From: Microvirga zambiensis WSM3693
GTDB lineage: Bacteria; Pseudomonadota; Alphaproteobacteria; Rhizobiales; Beijerinckiaceae
Direction: 5' to 3'
DNA: 64,000 nucleotides
Assembly (NCBI RefSeq): GCF_016735695.1
Contig: NZ_JAERQD010000025.1
Location: 22,353 to 86,352 of the forward strand
The notes under the pieces were generated by a model that did not search any database, was not told the DNA's origin, and saw only the letters and a program-made list of their open reading frames with translations. Both the position numbers and the translations under genes were made by a program. Shown piece after piece: positions 55,412-64,000 of the stretch; the stretch's first letter is position 1; each line of letters opens with the position of its first letter.

Positions 55412-56740
55412 ATGGAGAGCCGACTTCTTTCGATCAGCCTGACGCGCCGGGCGTTCGCGCGACAGATCGGAGTCGCAACCGCGATGGCGGCCATGCCGGG
55501 GCTCGGTGTGGCGACGGCGGTGGCCCAGTCGGGGGGCGGATCCGGCTTTTCGTTCGCCGTTTGCGGCGATACCCGCCCGATGATGTATCTTCCCTACAAG
55601 CACGGCCAACCGGATCTGACCAAGCTGTTCGTCGAGATGTTCGGGCTCGTCATGCCGGAAAAGATTGCGGAAGCGGTGGTCCGGAAGGACGTGAAGATGA
55701 TCTTCGACCCGGCCTCCGGCGAGCTCATCCGGATCGTCATGCCGTTCGAGAGCCGCAGCGAGGTCATGACCCTGGCGGTCGACAAGGGATGGGTCACCGA
55801 GGCCTCCGTCGAGGACGTGAAACTGCTGCCGGGCGTGCACCGGACGATCTTCCGGCTCGAGGGTGGCGACTGGGTGGCGCGCGAGATCGTCAAGGATGTT
55901 CAGGCCGGGCGCGCCAGGTTCGTGGTCATTAGCGGTGACGTTGTGTGGTGGGGCAACCAGGGTCTTACGCTTGCCGACAGCCCATACTGGCAGCGCGTCA
56001 ACGAAGCCATGCTGAAGCAACTGCCCGCTCCCGACGCCGCGATGCGCGCCGCCGGACTGGAGGGCCGGTGGTTCATCGGTGTGGGCAACCACGAAGTCTG
56101 GGGCGATCCCAAGATCGACGGCGTGCTCTCCGCCGTGCCGTATCTCAAGACCCTCGGCGTGACGCCGGACCGCCTCATCTACAAGTTCGACTTCAACGGC
56201 GTTCGGTTCATCTTCCTATGGAGCGGGAAATACGATTACCGTTCTCCGTCGCTCTGGGACGCGGACCGGCCCAAATACGCCGAGCAGATGCAGCAGCTCC
56301 AGCAATGGATGGACGAAGCCAAGGCGGCAGGTGTCCGCAAGGCTTTTATCGTGTTTCACTACCCGGTTTTCGCACGCTCCGGCCTCGGACCCATTCCCGC
56401 GCCCGACAACCCGCACAAAGTGATTGCGTCCTATGCAAGGGACCTCGATGTGGTGGTGTTCAATGGCCACGTCCACACGACCGAAATGTTTGACGTCGAT
56501 GGCGTCAAGTACCTGATGCTGGGCGGCGGCGCCGAACAGGATCCGATCCTGCCGGGCCGCACGAGCATCAAGCTGCCCGCGGACTATCCGCCGGATCTGT
56601 ATTGGAAGGGGCAGCCGCCCATGGAGGAGTATAACTACGTTCTCGTCGACGTGAGCCCGGCGCAGAAGACCAGGTTCACGCTCAATCGGTTCCGCCCCGG
56701 AGCGGCTGCGCCCTTCGGCACGGAAGAGCTGTTCGCGTGA
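55412..56740 (+). CDS. Tat-exported metallophosphoesterase
   Basis: 442 residues from the ATG at 55412 (GAGGAGG upstream). SLTRRAFARQIGVATAMAAM is a Tat signal ending near AVAQ. Calcineurin-like motifs: FAVCGDTRP, VVISGDVVWWGNQ, GVGNHEVWGD, IVFHYPVF and VVFNGHVHTTEMF, giving the full set of Asp, Asn and His ligands for two metals. A periplasmic phosphatase or phosphodiesterase. It lies about 100 bases after the terminator and begins a unit with the two membrane-protein genes. Confidence 0.92.
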   Translation: MESRLLSISLTRRAFARQIGVATAMAAMPGLGVATAVAQSGGGSGFSFAVCGDTRPMMYLPYKHGQPDLTKLFVEMFGLVMPEKIAEAVVRKDVKMIFDPASGELIRIVMPFESRSEVMTLAVDKGWVTEASVEDVKLLPGVHRTIFRLEGGDWVAREIVKDVQAGRARFVVISGDVVWWGNQGLTLADSPYWQRVNEAMLKQLPAPDAAMRAAGLEGRWFIGVGNHEVWGDPKIDGVLSAVPYLKTLGVTPDRLIYKFDFNGVRFIFLWSGKYDYRSPSLWDADRPKYAEQMQQLQQWMDEAKAAGVRKAFIVFHYPVFARSGLGPIPAPDNPHKVIASYARDLDVVVFNGHVHTTEMFDVDGVKYLMLGGGAEQDPILPGRTSIKLPADYPPDLYWKGQPPMEEYNYVLVDVSPAQKTRFTLNRFRPGAAAPFGTEELFA

Positions 56741-56771
56741 CGGGCCAGGGGCGAAGAGCAGGAGGGCGGCC

Positions 56772-57236
56772 ATGGCGACCACCCTCCTGATCATCCACAG
56801 ACTGGTGGCGGTCGCGCTATTGGGTGCAACCACGCACCAGACCCTGGCGACATGGATCCCGACACGTACGCGGCCGGATTCGTTCGTCGGTCGGTTTCGT
56901 ACCGTTCCCTCGGCCGCCTTTGCCAACGCCATCGTGCTTCTGTATGTCGCCTCCGCGCTGCTGGGTGCAGTCGTCTATCTATATTTCCGCGTCGACGTCA
57001 GGCCCGGCTTGGAACGTGGCGGCCACTGGCCGGCTCTCGGCTTCTTCGACATCAAGGAGCACTTCGTCGCCATCGGATTGGCGCTGCTGCCGGCCTATTG
57101 GATCTGCTGGCAGCAGCCTCGCGGCAGCGAGCTTGCCCCGACTCGGGCCGCCCTGACCACGATTCTGTCGTGCATCGTCTGGTGGAGCTTTCTCGTCGGC
57201 CACATCGTCAACAACATCAGGGGATTTGGTGCATGA
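56772..57236 (+). CDS. Four-helix membrane protein of unknown function
   Basis: 154 residues, starting 31 bases after the phosphoesterase with GGAGGGCGGCC upstream. Four helices: LIIHRLVAVALLGATTH, AIVLLYVASALLGAVVYLYF, HFVAIGLALLPAYWICW and TTILSCIVWWSFLVGHIVNN. Several His (HRL, THQ, KEH, GHIVNN) lie near helix ends, as in membrane haem or quinone proteins, though that is only a resemblance. The next gene overlaps by four bases. Confidence 0.75.
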   Translation: MATTLLIIHRLVAVALLGATTHQTLATWIPTRTRPDSFVGRFRTVPSAAFANAIVLLYVASALLGAVVYLYFRVDVRPGLERGGHWPALGFFDIKEHFVAIGLALLPAYWICWQQPRGSELAPTRAALTTILSCIVWWSFLVGHIVNNIRGFGA

Positions 57237-57604
57237 CATCCTCGCTTGCGTTTCGCCGCTTCGCGTTCGTCTTCGGGCCGGCCTTCGCCATGCTCTACGT
57301 CATCGCCCTGGCGTATGATCTTGCGCTTTTCACCGTCTATCCCTCGCTCGGCATCGTCCTTGCCGGAACGCACCGTTCGAAGGACGCGGTCGATCCCGCC
57401 ATGGGGTTCCTTGCCCCTGCGATGTACTGGTATTGCTGGGCCGCGACGGCTGCGCTGGGGGCACTCGGGTTCGCCATTGCGGTCGCGCTCCTACCTGGGC
57501 GATGGAGCTTCCGGCTTTGGTCGGGATGGGTCTGGGTCATTCCCTTGGCCGCGATGACCGCGTGCGCATACCTCACGTTGCCCTGGTTCCGGCTCTCGCC
57601 ATGA
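57233..57604 (+). CDS. Membrane protein of unknown function
   Basis: 123 residues, translationally coupled to the preceding gene by an ATGA overlap. Three hydrophobic helices (FVFGPAFAMLYVIALAYDLA, AATAALGALGFAIAVALL, WVWVIPLAAMTACAYLTLPW). Probably forms a complex with the partner encoded just upstream. No family recognised. Confidence 0.7.
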   Translation: MTSSLAFRRFAFVFGPAFAMLYVIALAYDLALFTVYPSLGIVLAGTHRSKDAVDPAMGFLAPAMYWYCWAATAALGALGFAIAVALLPGRWSFRLWSGWVWVIPLAAMTACAYLTLPWFRLSP

Positions 57605-58102
57605 GCTGTCAGCCGGATGCCGATCCCTCCGGATCAGAAAGCCCGATAAGGCCTATGGCCTCATCCTGCATGCGCTTGAGACGCATGACGTGACGTCGAA
57701 CGGCAAGCCTGCCCCAGCTCGGTGCGTTTGAGAGCCGAAGGGGAGGGCAGACTGGACGCGCTTCGGTACGGTCATCTCGCGCATCCCTGCGTTGCGTGCC
57801 GAGCAACAAAAAACCTCGAAGGCTGAATCATTCGAGAGTTGTTGTGATGTTGCGTGTGCGCGAAGCAACCGTTTGCTCAATGGTATGTTTTAGCGAGCCC
57901 AGTAGGGCGCCTTTAATCTGGAGATTCGTCCTGCACGTTTGGGCATTCTTCCCGATCACTCACCTCAGCTCTCACGGCTCCCAACGGGGCGGATTCCGGT
58001 ACGCATTGCGCGATGATCGGTGAAGGCCGTCAGCTTAGCTGAACAACTAGACCTTAGTCGCAGGCTTGCCCTTAAATTTCAGAATTGACAGCTGCTGGGT
58101 TC
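57605..58102. other. Intergenic region with no recognised gene
   Basis: About 500 bases between the membrane-protein pair and the LacI operator. Short frames on both strands lack ribosome sites and domains. No repeat or RNA gene recognised. Confidence 0.45.
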
Positions 58103-58134
58103 TGCTAAATCCTTTTAGCTAATTCGATTTAGCA
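58103..58134 (+). promoter_or_regulatory. LacI-family operator, inverted repeat
   Basis: TGCTAAATC (58103-58111) and GATTTAGCA (58126-58134) are a perfect 9-bp inverted repeat around 14 bases. Inside it lies a second palindrome, TTAGCTAA (58115-58122), so three copies of the TTAGC element are stacked. It ends 16 bases before the LacI ATG, fitting autorepression of the sugar operon. Confidence 0.65.
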
Positions 58135-58150
58135 AGAGGTGCGTCGGGTG

Positions 58151-59242
58151 ATGCGACGGGGCGCGACGAATGCAGCACAAACTGGTGCTCCGACCAGTGC
58201 CGACGTCGCGCGTCTGGCTGGCGTGTCCCCGGCAACGATCTCCCTCGTACTGAACGGCCGGGCCAGTAAGGTTCGCATCTCTGACGAGACTCGCGATAAG
58301 GTGATTGCTGCTGCGGCGCAGCTCGGCTACACGCCGAACCACGCCGCCCGCAGCTTGCGGCAGCGCCGGACGAATATCATCACCTTCGTCCTGCCGACCC
58401 TAGACAATCCCTACTTCTCCGATGTGGTGAGGGCAGCCCAGACGGCAGCTCAACAGCATGGCTATGCGGTGTCTGTCATTCCGGCCAAGACGAAGCCGGG
58501 AGAGTTCCATGCCCTATCGTTTCTACAAGGCGCTGCCTTCGACGGCATTATAGTGGCAGGACGCGAGAACTGTACCGCTCCGGAACTACGGCAGCTCGCA
58601 GCCCGTGGCGTTGCGGTCGTCGCCCTGCAAGAGCAAAGCCCGGATCCGTCTATCCAGAGCGTGAGCGTCGATCTGGAGGCGGGTGGCTACATGGCGACCC
58701 GGCACTTGATCGACCTGGGTCACCGCCGCATTGCTCACGTGACAGAAAGGCTGCACGAGCCCGGGACGCGGCGCGATCGTCTCGATGGATACCGCCGGGC
58801 GCTGGAGGAGGCTGGCTTGGCCTTCGATCCTTCTCTGGTCCTGACCGCAGAGAACACGATGGCCGGCGGCAGCAAGGCCATCGAGCAACTGCTTGGCCCC
58901 GGAATGCAGCGCCCGACAGCAGCCTTCATGTACAACGATCAGATGGCGGTTGGCGCCCTGCACGCCTTGCGCTTGCATGGGCTGAGCGTTCCTGATGATT
59001 TCGCCATCGTGGGGTTTGATGGAGTTGCCATCGGGCAGTTCACTGCCCCGGCCCTCACCACCATTGATCATCCGCGCGAGGAACTCGGACGACTTGCGAT
59101 CGAGGCGCTAATCGGTGCCCTCGAGAAGAGGCCCTCCGACGTCAGGGAGCATTTGCTCCCGGTCAAACTCATCGTGCGCGAGTCGTGTGGGGGAGGGAAG
59201 ACGCTGTTACCCAGGAGGCAACCCCGAACCCGGACGAGATGA
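58151..59242 (+). CDS. LacI family transcriptional regulator
   Basis: 363 residues from the ATG at 58151; a GTG at 58139 is an alternative, with AGAGG eleven bases before the ATG. Helix-turn-helix SADVARLAGVSPATISLVLN, then the hinge and a sugar-binding effector domain (ITFVLPTLDNPYFSDVVRAA, MYNDQMAVGALHALR, FAIVGFDGVAIGQF). It heads the sugar ABC-import and GH4 genes and very likely represses them until the sugar is present. Confidence 0.92.
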   Translation: MRRGATNAAQTGAPTSADVARLAGVSPATISLVLNGRASKVRISDETRDKVIAAAAQLGYTPNHAARSLRQRRTNIITFVLPTLDNPYFSDVVRAAQTAAQQHGYAVSVIPAKTKPGEFHALSFLQGAAFDGIIVAGRENCTAPELRQLAARGVAVVALQEQSPDPSIQSVSVDLEAGGYMATRHLIDLGHRRIAHVTERLHEPGTRRDRLDGYRRALEEAGLAFDPSLVLTAENTMAGGSKAIEQLLGPGMQRPTAAFMYNDQMAVGALHALRLHGLSVPDDFAIVGFDGVAIGQFTAPALTTIDHPREELGRLAIEALIGALEKRPSDVREHLLPVKLIVRESCGGGKTLLPRRQPRTRTR

Positions 59243-59312
59243 GCGCCGGACCTGCGCAGCAGAATGCAGCACGGCAATCCAAACCAAGCAAAGCTAAACC
59301 AAGGAGGAAACC

Positions 59313-60605
59313 ATGACGCAGACATTCGACCGCCGAACGATCCTGAAAGCAGGGCTGGGGGCAAGTGCTGGCCTGATGGTCACCGGGCGGGTCAATTCCA
59401 GCCTTGCGCAGAGCCCGGTGCGGCTCACGATGGCGGTATGGGGCGGCAAGGCGGAGGTCGAGGCCTACAACCAGGTGATCGCCAAGTACCAGGCGGCCAA
59501 CCCAAATGTGAGCATCCGGCTCGACGTCATTCCGTTCGGCCAGTTCTACCAGCAACTCGACACGCGGCTCGCCGGCCGACAGGCGCCGGATCTGTTCCGC
59601 GTCACGTACCAGCAGGTCGGTCGCTATGCGCTCGGCAAGGCCGCGATCGATCTCAGCCAGTTCATCGATTCCGGCTATAGCGCCGCCTTCACGCCCTCGG
59701 TCTGGAGTGCGGTCAATTACCAGGGCAAGCCGTATGCGCTGCCGCATCACACCGATACGTTTGCGTTGTTCTACAACGCCGACATGCTGGCCCAGGCTGG
59801 GGTGACTGTGCCAACGAGCTTGGATCAGGCCTGGACTTGGGAGCGGTTCATCCAGGTCGCCAAGCTCCTCAAGGAAAAGTCCATCGGCTCCTATCCGTTC
59901 GCTATGAGCTGGCAGAATTCGGCCGTCCACCGCTGGATGATCTACCTGTACCAGCATGGTGGCCAACTCCTGAACAATGATCTGACTGCACCTCAGATCA
60001 ACACTCCGGCCGGTATTGAGACCATCGCCTGGACCCAAAGCTGGTTCAAGGAAGGACTGGTTCCCCCGAGCACGTCCGTGAAGAGCGCCGAACCGGTTCA
60101 GAACCTGTTTGCCAACGGCACGGTCGCGATGATGTTGAACGGCAACTGGCAAATCCCCTTCGTGAACCAGCAGATGACCAAGTTCAAATGGGGCGTCACG
60201 TACCTGCCGCGCGACGTGGCGATGGCCGACGACCTCGGTGGCACCTGTGTGGCAATCTCGCGCGACAGCAAGAGTCCCGAGGTTGCGGCAGACTTCCTGA
60301 AATTCCTCGTCAATGAAGAAAACATGCGCGACTACATCAGCGCGGCGCAGTTCCTGCCTGTCCGCAAGTCGCTGGTGGAGGGCGGAGTTCAGTATGCCCT
60401 GAGGCCGGACGAGATGAAGGTATTTGTCGAGCAGACGAAGACCATTCCTCAGCATCTCGTCAGCACGGTCGTGCTGCCGACCTGGGGCAAGTTTAACCCG
60501 AAGCTGGCGGATGAGCTCGATCTCGCCTTCACCTCGGGACAGTCGCCGGAGCAAACGGCCCAGAACATCGAGGCGCATGTCAAGAATATCCTGTTGTCGT
60601 CCTAA
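59313..60605 (+). CDS. Sugar ABC transporter substrate-binding protein
   Basis: 430 residues with AAGGAGGAAACC before the ATG. FDRRTILKAGLGASAGLMV is a Tat-type signal, ending near SLAQ. The mature protein has family 1 features: LTMAVWGGKAEVEAYNQVIA, PDLFRVTYQQVGRYA, LFYNADMLAQAGV, NGTVAMMLNGNWQ. It belongs with the two permeases downstream. A galactoside or other oligosaccharide is likely, judged by the GH4 gene. Confidence 0.93.
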   Translation: MTQTFDRRTILKAGLGASAGLMVTGRVNSSLAQSPVRLTMAVWGGKAEVEAYNQVIAKYQAANPNVSIRLDVIPFGQFYQQLDTRLAGRQAPDLFRVTYQQVGRYALGKAAIDLSQFIDSGYSAAFTPSVWSAVNYQGKPYALPHHTDTFALFYNADMLAQAGVTVPTSLDQAWTWERFIQVAKLLKEKSIGSYPFAMSWQNSAVHRWMIYLYQHGGQLLNNDLTAPQINTPAGIETIAWTQSWFKEGLVPPSTSVKSAEPVQNLFANGTVAMMLNGNWQIPFVNQQMTKFKWGVTYLPRDVAMADDLGGTCVAISRDSKSPEVAADFLKFLVNEENMRDYISAAQFLPVRKSLVEGGVQYALRPDEMKVFVEQTKTIPQHLVSTVVLPTWGKFNPKLADELDLAFTSGQSPEQTAQNIEAHVKNILLSS

Positions 60606-60649
60606 ACACTCGAGATGAATCCAATCATTCCTCTCACGACGGAAACACC

Positions 60650-61591
60650 ATGGCCGATCTTTCCATGACCTATCCGAAGGAGCGGAGCGAGACGACCACC
60701 AGCCGGAAATCCGGCTGGTGGAGTTCATATCGGTCTCGACTGACGCCCTATCTCTTCATCGCACCGAATCTGTTGCTGTTTTCCATCTTCGTGTTCTTCC
60801 CGCTTCTATATGCCGCCTATATCAGCGTGCATCAGTGGTCCTTGATCGACGCGCCGGAATTCAACGGCGTGCAGAACTACACAAGACTCCTGAGCGATGG
60901 GCAGTTCTGGCAATCATTGACGAACACCGTCATCTACTCGGCCGCAACCGTCCCGACGAGCCTCATCCTTGGCCTGTTTCTGGCAATCGGGCTGAATCGA
61001 AAGCTCGCTGCCCGGACGCTGCTGCGCAGCATCTACTTTCTGCCCGTGGTCGTCTCCAGCGTCGCAACGGCCGTCATTGCTGCGTGGCTGTTCAACGACA
61101 ACTACGGCATCATCAATGCGCTGCTCAAGCAGGCGGGCGTCGGGCCTGTGGCTTGGCTGTCGTCGCCGCGGTGGGCGCTCCCGTCGATCATCCTGACGAC
61201 GCTTTGGGTGCGGATTGGATTCTGTATGGTGGTCTACCTCGCGGCGCTCCAGTCGATCTCGCCGAGCTACTACGAGGCAGCTGTGATCGACGGCGCGACA
61301 CGTCCGCAGCAGTTCCGCTTTGTGACATGGCCTTTGCTCCGGCCCACCACATTCCTGCTGCTCATCCTGAACGTTATCTACTCGTTCCAGGTCTTCGACC
61401 TGATCTACGTCATGACCGGAGGCGGACCGGGCTTCTCCACCACGATGATCGTCCAGTACATCTACCAGGCGGCTTTCGCGAGTTCGGAAATGGGCTACGC
61501 GAGTGCCATGGGCATGGTTCTCTTCGTACTCATTCTGCTCTTCACCCTCATCCAGTGGCGGATCAACCGTCGCACCGAGCAATTCGTCTAG
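60650..61591 (+). CDS. Sugar ABC transporter permease (MalF/UgpA type)
   Basis: 313 residues, six helices. The first (LFIAPNLLLFSIFVFFPLLY) and the EAA loop YEAAVIDGATRPQQFRFVTW are diagnostic of carbohydrate importers. It lies 45 bases after the binding-protein gene and 16 bases before the second permease. Confidence 0.93.
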   Translation: MADLSMTYPKERSETTTSRKSGWWSSYRSRLTPYLFIAPNLLLFSIFVFFPLLYAAYISVHQWSLIDAPEFNGVQNYTRLLSDGQFWQSLTNTVIYSAATVPTSLILGLFLAIGLNRKLAARTLLRSIYFLPVVVSSVATAVIAAWLFNDNYGIINALLKQAGVGPVAWLSSPRWALPSIILTTLWVRIGFCMVVYLAALQSISPSYYEAAVIDGATRPQQFRFVTWPLLRPTTFLLLILNVIYSFQVFDLIYVMTGGGPGFSTTMIVQYIYQAAFASSEMGYASAMGMVLFVLILLFTLIQWRINRRTEQFV

Positions 61592-61607
61592 GGGAGGCCG
61601 AAACCCG

Positions 61608-62447
61608 ATGGTCACGACAACGAGTCCTGCACGTCAACGCTTCGAAACCGGTGGTCTCTGGCTTCTCCTCACCGCCGGTGCGGCGGTGATGTTTTTCCCG
61701 ATCTATTGGATGTTCGCCACTGCGATCCGCCCCCGGGACGAGATCTTCAGCGGAGCGGTCAATCTTCTGCCCACGGGCTGGGTGTGGGGCAATTTCACGG
61801 CCGCGTTGAGTCGCATGCCGTTCCTGGACTGGACCTGGAACTCTCTGATCATCGCCATCGCGGCGGTCGTTATCACGGTCAGTCTCAATCTGCTATGCGG
61901 CTATGCCTTCGCCAAGTTCCGCTTTGCAGGCCGCGACATCCTGTTCATCGGGGTGCTCAGCGCCCTGATGATCCCGATCCAGGTCATCATTGTGCCCCTG
62001 TTCCTGGTCGTGGCGGATCTGGGACTGCTGAACAGCTACTGGGGCGTCATCCTCCCTCGCGCGGCTGAAGCGTTCGGCATCTTCATGGTGCGCCAGTTCA
62101 TGGTCAGCATCCCGGACGAACTGCTCGAGGCCGCACGGCTCGATGGAGCGAGCGAATTGACCATCTTCCTGAAAGTGGTGCTCCCGCTCTCCAAGCCGAT
62201 CATTGCGGTGCTGATCATCTTCACCTTCATGTGGCGCTGGAATGACTTCGTGCTGCCGCTCGTGATTTTGACCGATCAGGAGATGTACACGGTGCAGCTC
62301 GGGTTGAACCTGCTCAAGGGGCAGTACAACACGGAATGGACCGACATCATGGCAATCGCCCTGCTGTCTCTGGCGCCCATGCTCGTGATCTTCGTCTTCT
62401 TCCAGCGTCAGCTGATTCAGGGCATCGCCGGAACAGGCCTCAAATAA
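61608..62447 (+). CDS. Sugar ABC transporter permease (MalG/UgpE type)
   Basis: 279 residues from the ATG at 61608 with GGGGAGG upstream. Six helices; the EAA loop reads LEAARLDGASELTIFLKVVL. MFFPIYWMFATAIRP at the start and TFMWRWNDFVLPLVIL near the end are typical of MalG-type subunits. Pairs with the preceding permease. Confidence 0.93.
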   Translation: MVTTTSPARQRFETGGLWLLLTAGAAVMFFPIYWMFATAIRPRDEIFSGAVNLLPTGWVWGNFTAALSRMPFLDWTWNSLIIAIAAVVITVSLNLLCGYAFAKFRFAGRDILFIGVLSALMIPIQVIIVPLFLVVADLGLLNSYWGVILPRAAEAFGIFMVRQFMVSIPDELLEAARLDGASELTIFLKVVLPLSKPIIAVLIIFTFMWRWNDFVLPLVILTDQEMYTVQLGLNLLKGQYNTEWTDIMAIALLSLAPMLVIFVFFQRQLIQGIAGTGLK

Positions 62448-62485
62448 GCATCGATGCTTCAAAGTACTCTCGAAAGGACCCACAT

Positions 62486-63817
62486 ATGTTCAAAGTGGCT
62501 ATGATCGGCGCCGGAAGCGTCGTGTTCGTCAAAAACCTTCTCACGGATATTCTGGACCTGCCCGAGCTTCGGGAGGTGACGATCTCCCTGCATGATATCG
62601 ATGCGGAGCGTCTTGAAACCGCCGGCATGATGGCCCGCTGGACGGCCGAGCAGTTCGGCGCCAATGCCAAAGTCGAGGAGCATCTGGACCGCCGGGCACC
62701 GCTTGACGGCGCGGATTTCGTCATCAACATGGTGCAGGTCGGCATGCACGAGGCGACGCTGCTCGATTTCCAGATCCCGCGTAAGTACGGCCTCAAGCAG
62801 ACCATTGCCGACACGTTGAGCATCGGCGGTATCTTCCGCGGCCTGCGCACGATCCCTTTCATGGTCGACATGGTCGCCGAGATGCGGGAGCTTTGCCCGG
62901 ACGCGCTGCTGCTCAACTATACCAACCCGATGAGCATCCTGACCCAAGCCGTCTATGAGGCTTTCCCGGAGCAGAAGGTGGTGGGCCTGTGCCACAACGT
63001 GCAGAATACCGCCAAGGACCTCGCAAGTTACTTAGACGTGCCGGTCGAGCAGTTGTCGTATGATTGCGCTGGCATCAACCATCAGACCTGGTTCCTCAAG
63101 CTGCGGATCGATGGCGAGGACGCCTATCCGCGCCTGTGGCAGGCGATGGATGACCCGCAGATCTTCGCCAAGGACAAGGTCCGCTTCGAACTCATGCGCT
63201 CCTTCGGCTGGTTCATCAGCGAGTCGAGCGAACACAACGCGGAGTATACCCCTTACTTCCTGAAGCGGGACGATCAGATCGCCGAGTACGACGTGCCGGT
63301 GGACGAATACATTCGCCGCAGCGAACGCAATCTCCGCCGCTATCAGGACACGCGCAACAAATTGCTGAACGGGGAGGGCTTTCCGCTCGAGCGTAGCGTC
63401 GAATATGGCTCCCTGATCATTCACGCCATGGTTACCGGAAAGCCCCAAGTGATCTATGGCAATGTTAAAAACACCAAGCTGATCGACAACCTGCCGGAAG
63501 GCTGCTGCGTCGAGGTGCCGATGATCGTCGACCGCAATGGATTGCGGCCCTGCCACGTCGGCAATCTGCCACCGGAGCTTGCTGGATACTGTGCCCCGCA
63601 CGTCTTCGTTCAGGATCTCACGGTGAAGGCGGCGCTCGAGGGCAATCGGGACAGGGTGCATCGTGCCGCCCTGCTCGACCGCCATGCAACGAGCGTCCTG
63701 TCGATCAAGGAGATCCGTGCCATGGTGGAGGAACTCATCGAAGCTCACGGCGATGCCATGCCAGAGGGTGTTCGGACTGCCAAGGCGCACCCTGAGCAAG
63801 TGAAGCGTTTCGCTTAA
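62486..63817 (+). CDS. Glycoside hydrolase family 4 enzyme (alpha-galactosidase/alpha-glucosidase type)
   Basis: 443 residues from the ATG at 62486 (AAAGGA upstream). NAD-binding start FKVAMIGAGSVVFVKNLLTD, then LLNYTNPMSILTQAV, the metal-binding Cys-His motif GLCHNVQNT and CAGINHQTWFLKL. GH4 enzymes use NAD+ and a divalent metal (Mn2+) with a redox-elimination mechanism. Lack of a signal peptide places it in the cytoplasm, acting on sugars delivered by the adjacent importer. The closest resemblance is to MelA-type alpha-galactosidases, but alpha-glucosidase or glucuronidase are possible. Confidence 0.92.
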   Translation: MFKVAMIGAGSVVFVKNLLTDILDLPELREVTISLHDIDAERLETAGMMARWTAEQFGANAKVEEHLDRRAPLDGADFVINMVQVGMHEATLLDFQIPRKYGLKQTIADTLSIGGIFRGLRTIPFMVDMVAEMRELCPDALLLNYTNPMSILTQAVYEAFPEQKVVGLCHNVQNTAKDLASYLDVPVEQLSYDCAGINHQTWFLKLRIDGEDAYPRLWQAMDDPQIFAKDKVRFELMRSFGWFISESSEHNAEYTPYFLKRDDQIAEYDVPVDEYIRRSERNLRRYQDTRNKLLNGEGFPLERSVEYGSLIIHAMVTGKPQVIYGNVKNTKLIDNLPEGCCVEVPMIVDRNGLRPCHVGNLPPELAGYCAPHVFVQDLTVKAALEGNRDRVHRAALLDRHATSVLSIKEIRAMVEELIEAHGDAMPEGVRTAKAHPEQVKRFA

Positions 63818-63828
63818 ATTATATTCCT

Positions 63829-63861
63829 GCATGCGGCGGGGCACTACGGCTCGCCGCATGC
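63829..63861 (+). terminator. Hairpin between GH4 and ATPase genes
   Basis: GCATGCGGCG (63829-63838) pairs perfectly with CGCCGCATGC (63852-63861). There is no T tract. As it lies within the operon, it may stabilise the upstream mRNA or cause partial termination. Confidence 0.5.
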
Positions 63862-63893
63862 CGCAAGGAACAGAAGATTTTGGAGGAAGATCC

Positions 63894-64000
63894 GTGGCCT
63901 CAGTTGAGATCCGCAACATTCGCAAGAACTTCGGAACCGTCCCGGTCATTCACGGCGTGTCGATCGAGATCCAGGACGGCGAGTTCGTGATCCTGGTCGG
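63894..64000 (+). CDS. Sugar ABC transporter ATP-binding protein (MalK/UgpC type), 3' end outside window
   Basis: Partial gene: 35 codons before the window ends. GTG start with GGAGG upstream. The visible start, MASVEIRNIRKNFGTVPVIH and then GVSIEIQDGEFVILVG, is the first strand-helix of an ABC ATPase just before Walker A. It completes the importer. Confidence 0.9.
   Translation, partial: MASVEIRNIRKNFGTVPVIHGVSIEIQDGEFVILV

Overview
The window is a GC-rich chromosomal-type segment of an alphaproteobacterium, most likely in the Hyphomicrobiales and plausibly a Methylobacteriaceae such as Microvirga or Methylobacterium. The evidence is codon use, the many Tat-exported solute-binding proteins, clusters of molybdenum hydroxylases, and two intergenic inverted repeats with an AGTGGAYCCGGTT core that I recall from that order. 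The genus is inference. I see no rRNA, tRNA, CRISPR array, transposase or phage gene.

Layout. (1) 740-5318: an extremely Gly/Asp-rich repetitive acidic protein followed by a type I secretion ABC ATPase and HlyD adaptor, so probably a secreted surface or matrix protein with its own exporter. (2) 5465-11569, minus: a LacI-led carbohydrate operon (LacI, DUF2264, 2-hydroxyacid dehydrogenase, sugar-phosphate isomerase) joined by 4-nt overlaps, then a solute-binding protein without permeases. (3) 11831-20924: DMT and MFS transporters, an Old Yellow Enzyme, a wHTH-ATPase-TPR regulator and a cyclic-nucleotide-domain thioredoxin-reductase-like flavoprotein lacking the CxxC. (4) 20942-24241: an isoquinoline-1-oxidoreductase-type molybdenum enzyme (IorA, IorB) with a probable diheme cytochrome. 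(5) 24463-34537: a cox-type molybdenum hydroxylase cluster (Fe-S scaffold-like protein, CoxG, S, L, M, D, E on minus; split XdhC, MoeA-like and MocA-like maturation genes on plus). The large subunit carries AYRGAGR, the form II signature, so carbon monoxide is not a safe substrate assignment.

(6) 34574-57604 is the most unusual part, a sulfatase island. It holds two intact arylsulfatases (41971-43734, 53583-55274), one long arylsulfatase broken by a TGA at a probable Trp codon (49207-51654), a decayed arylsulfatase fragment (40359-40640), a truncated formylglycine-generating-enzyme remnant (43745-43956), two paralogous secreted proteins of unknown function, several other small secreted or membrane proteins, a Tat-exported metallophosphoesterase and a NarL-type two-component system (44299-46801). 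Four intergenic sites across this island share one architecture: two TCAGGG half-sites exactly 22 bp apart. They point towards the response regulator, two arylsulfatase loci and a small secreted-protein operon. This looks like an undescribed regulon of the local two-component system.

(7) 58103-64000: a LacI repressor with a clear inverted-repeat operator, followed by an ABC sugar importer (binding protein, two permeases, start of the ATPase) and a glycoside hydrolase family 4 enzyme; it runs off the right edge.

The window thus combines two sugar-import/catabolism operons, two molybdenum hydroxylase systems, a self-contained protein secretion system and a partly decaying sulfate-ester island. 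No intact formylglycine-generating enzyme is present, so sulfatase maturation must depend on a gene elsewhere.
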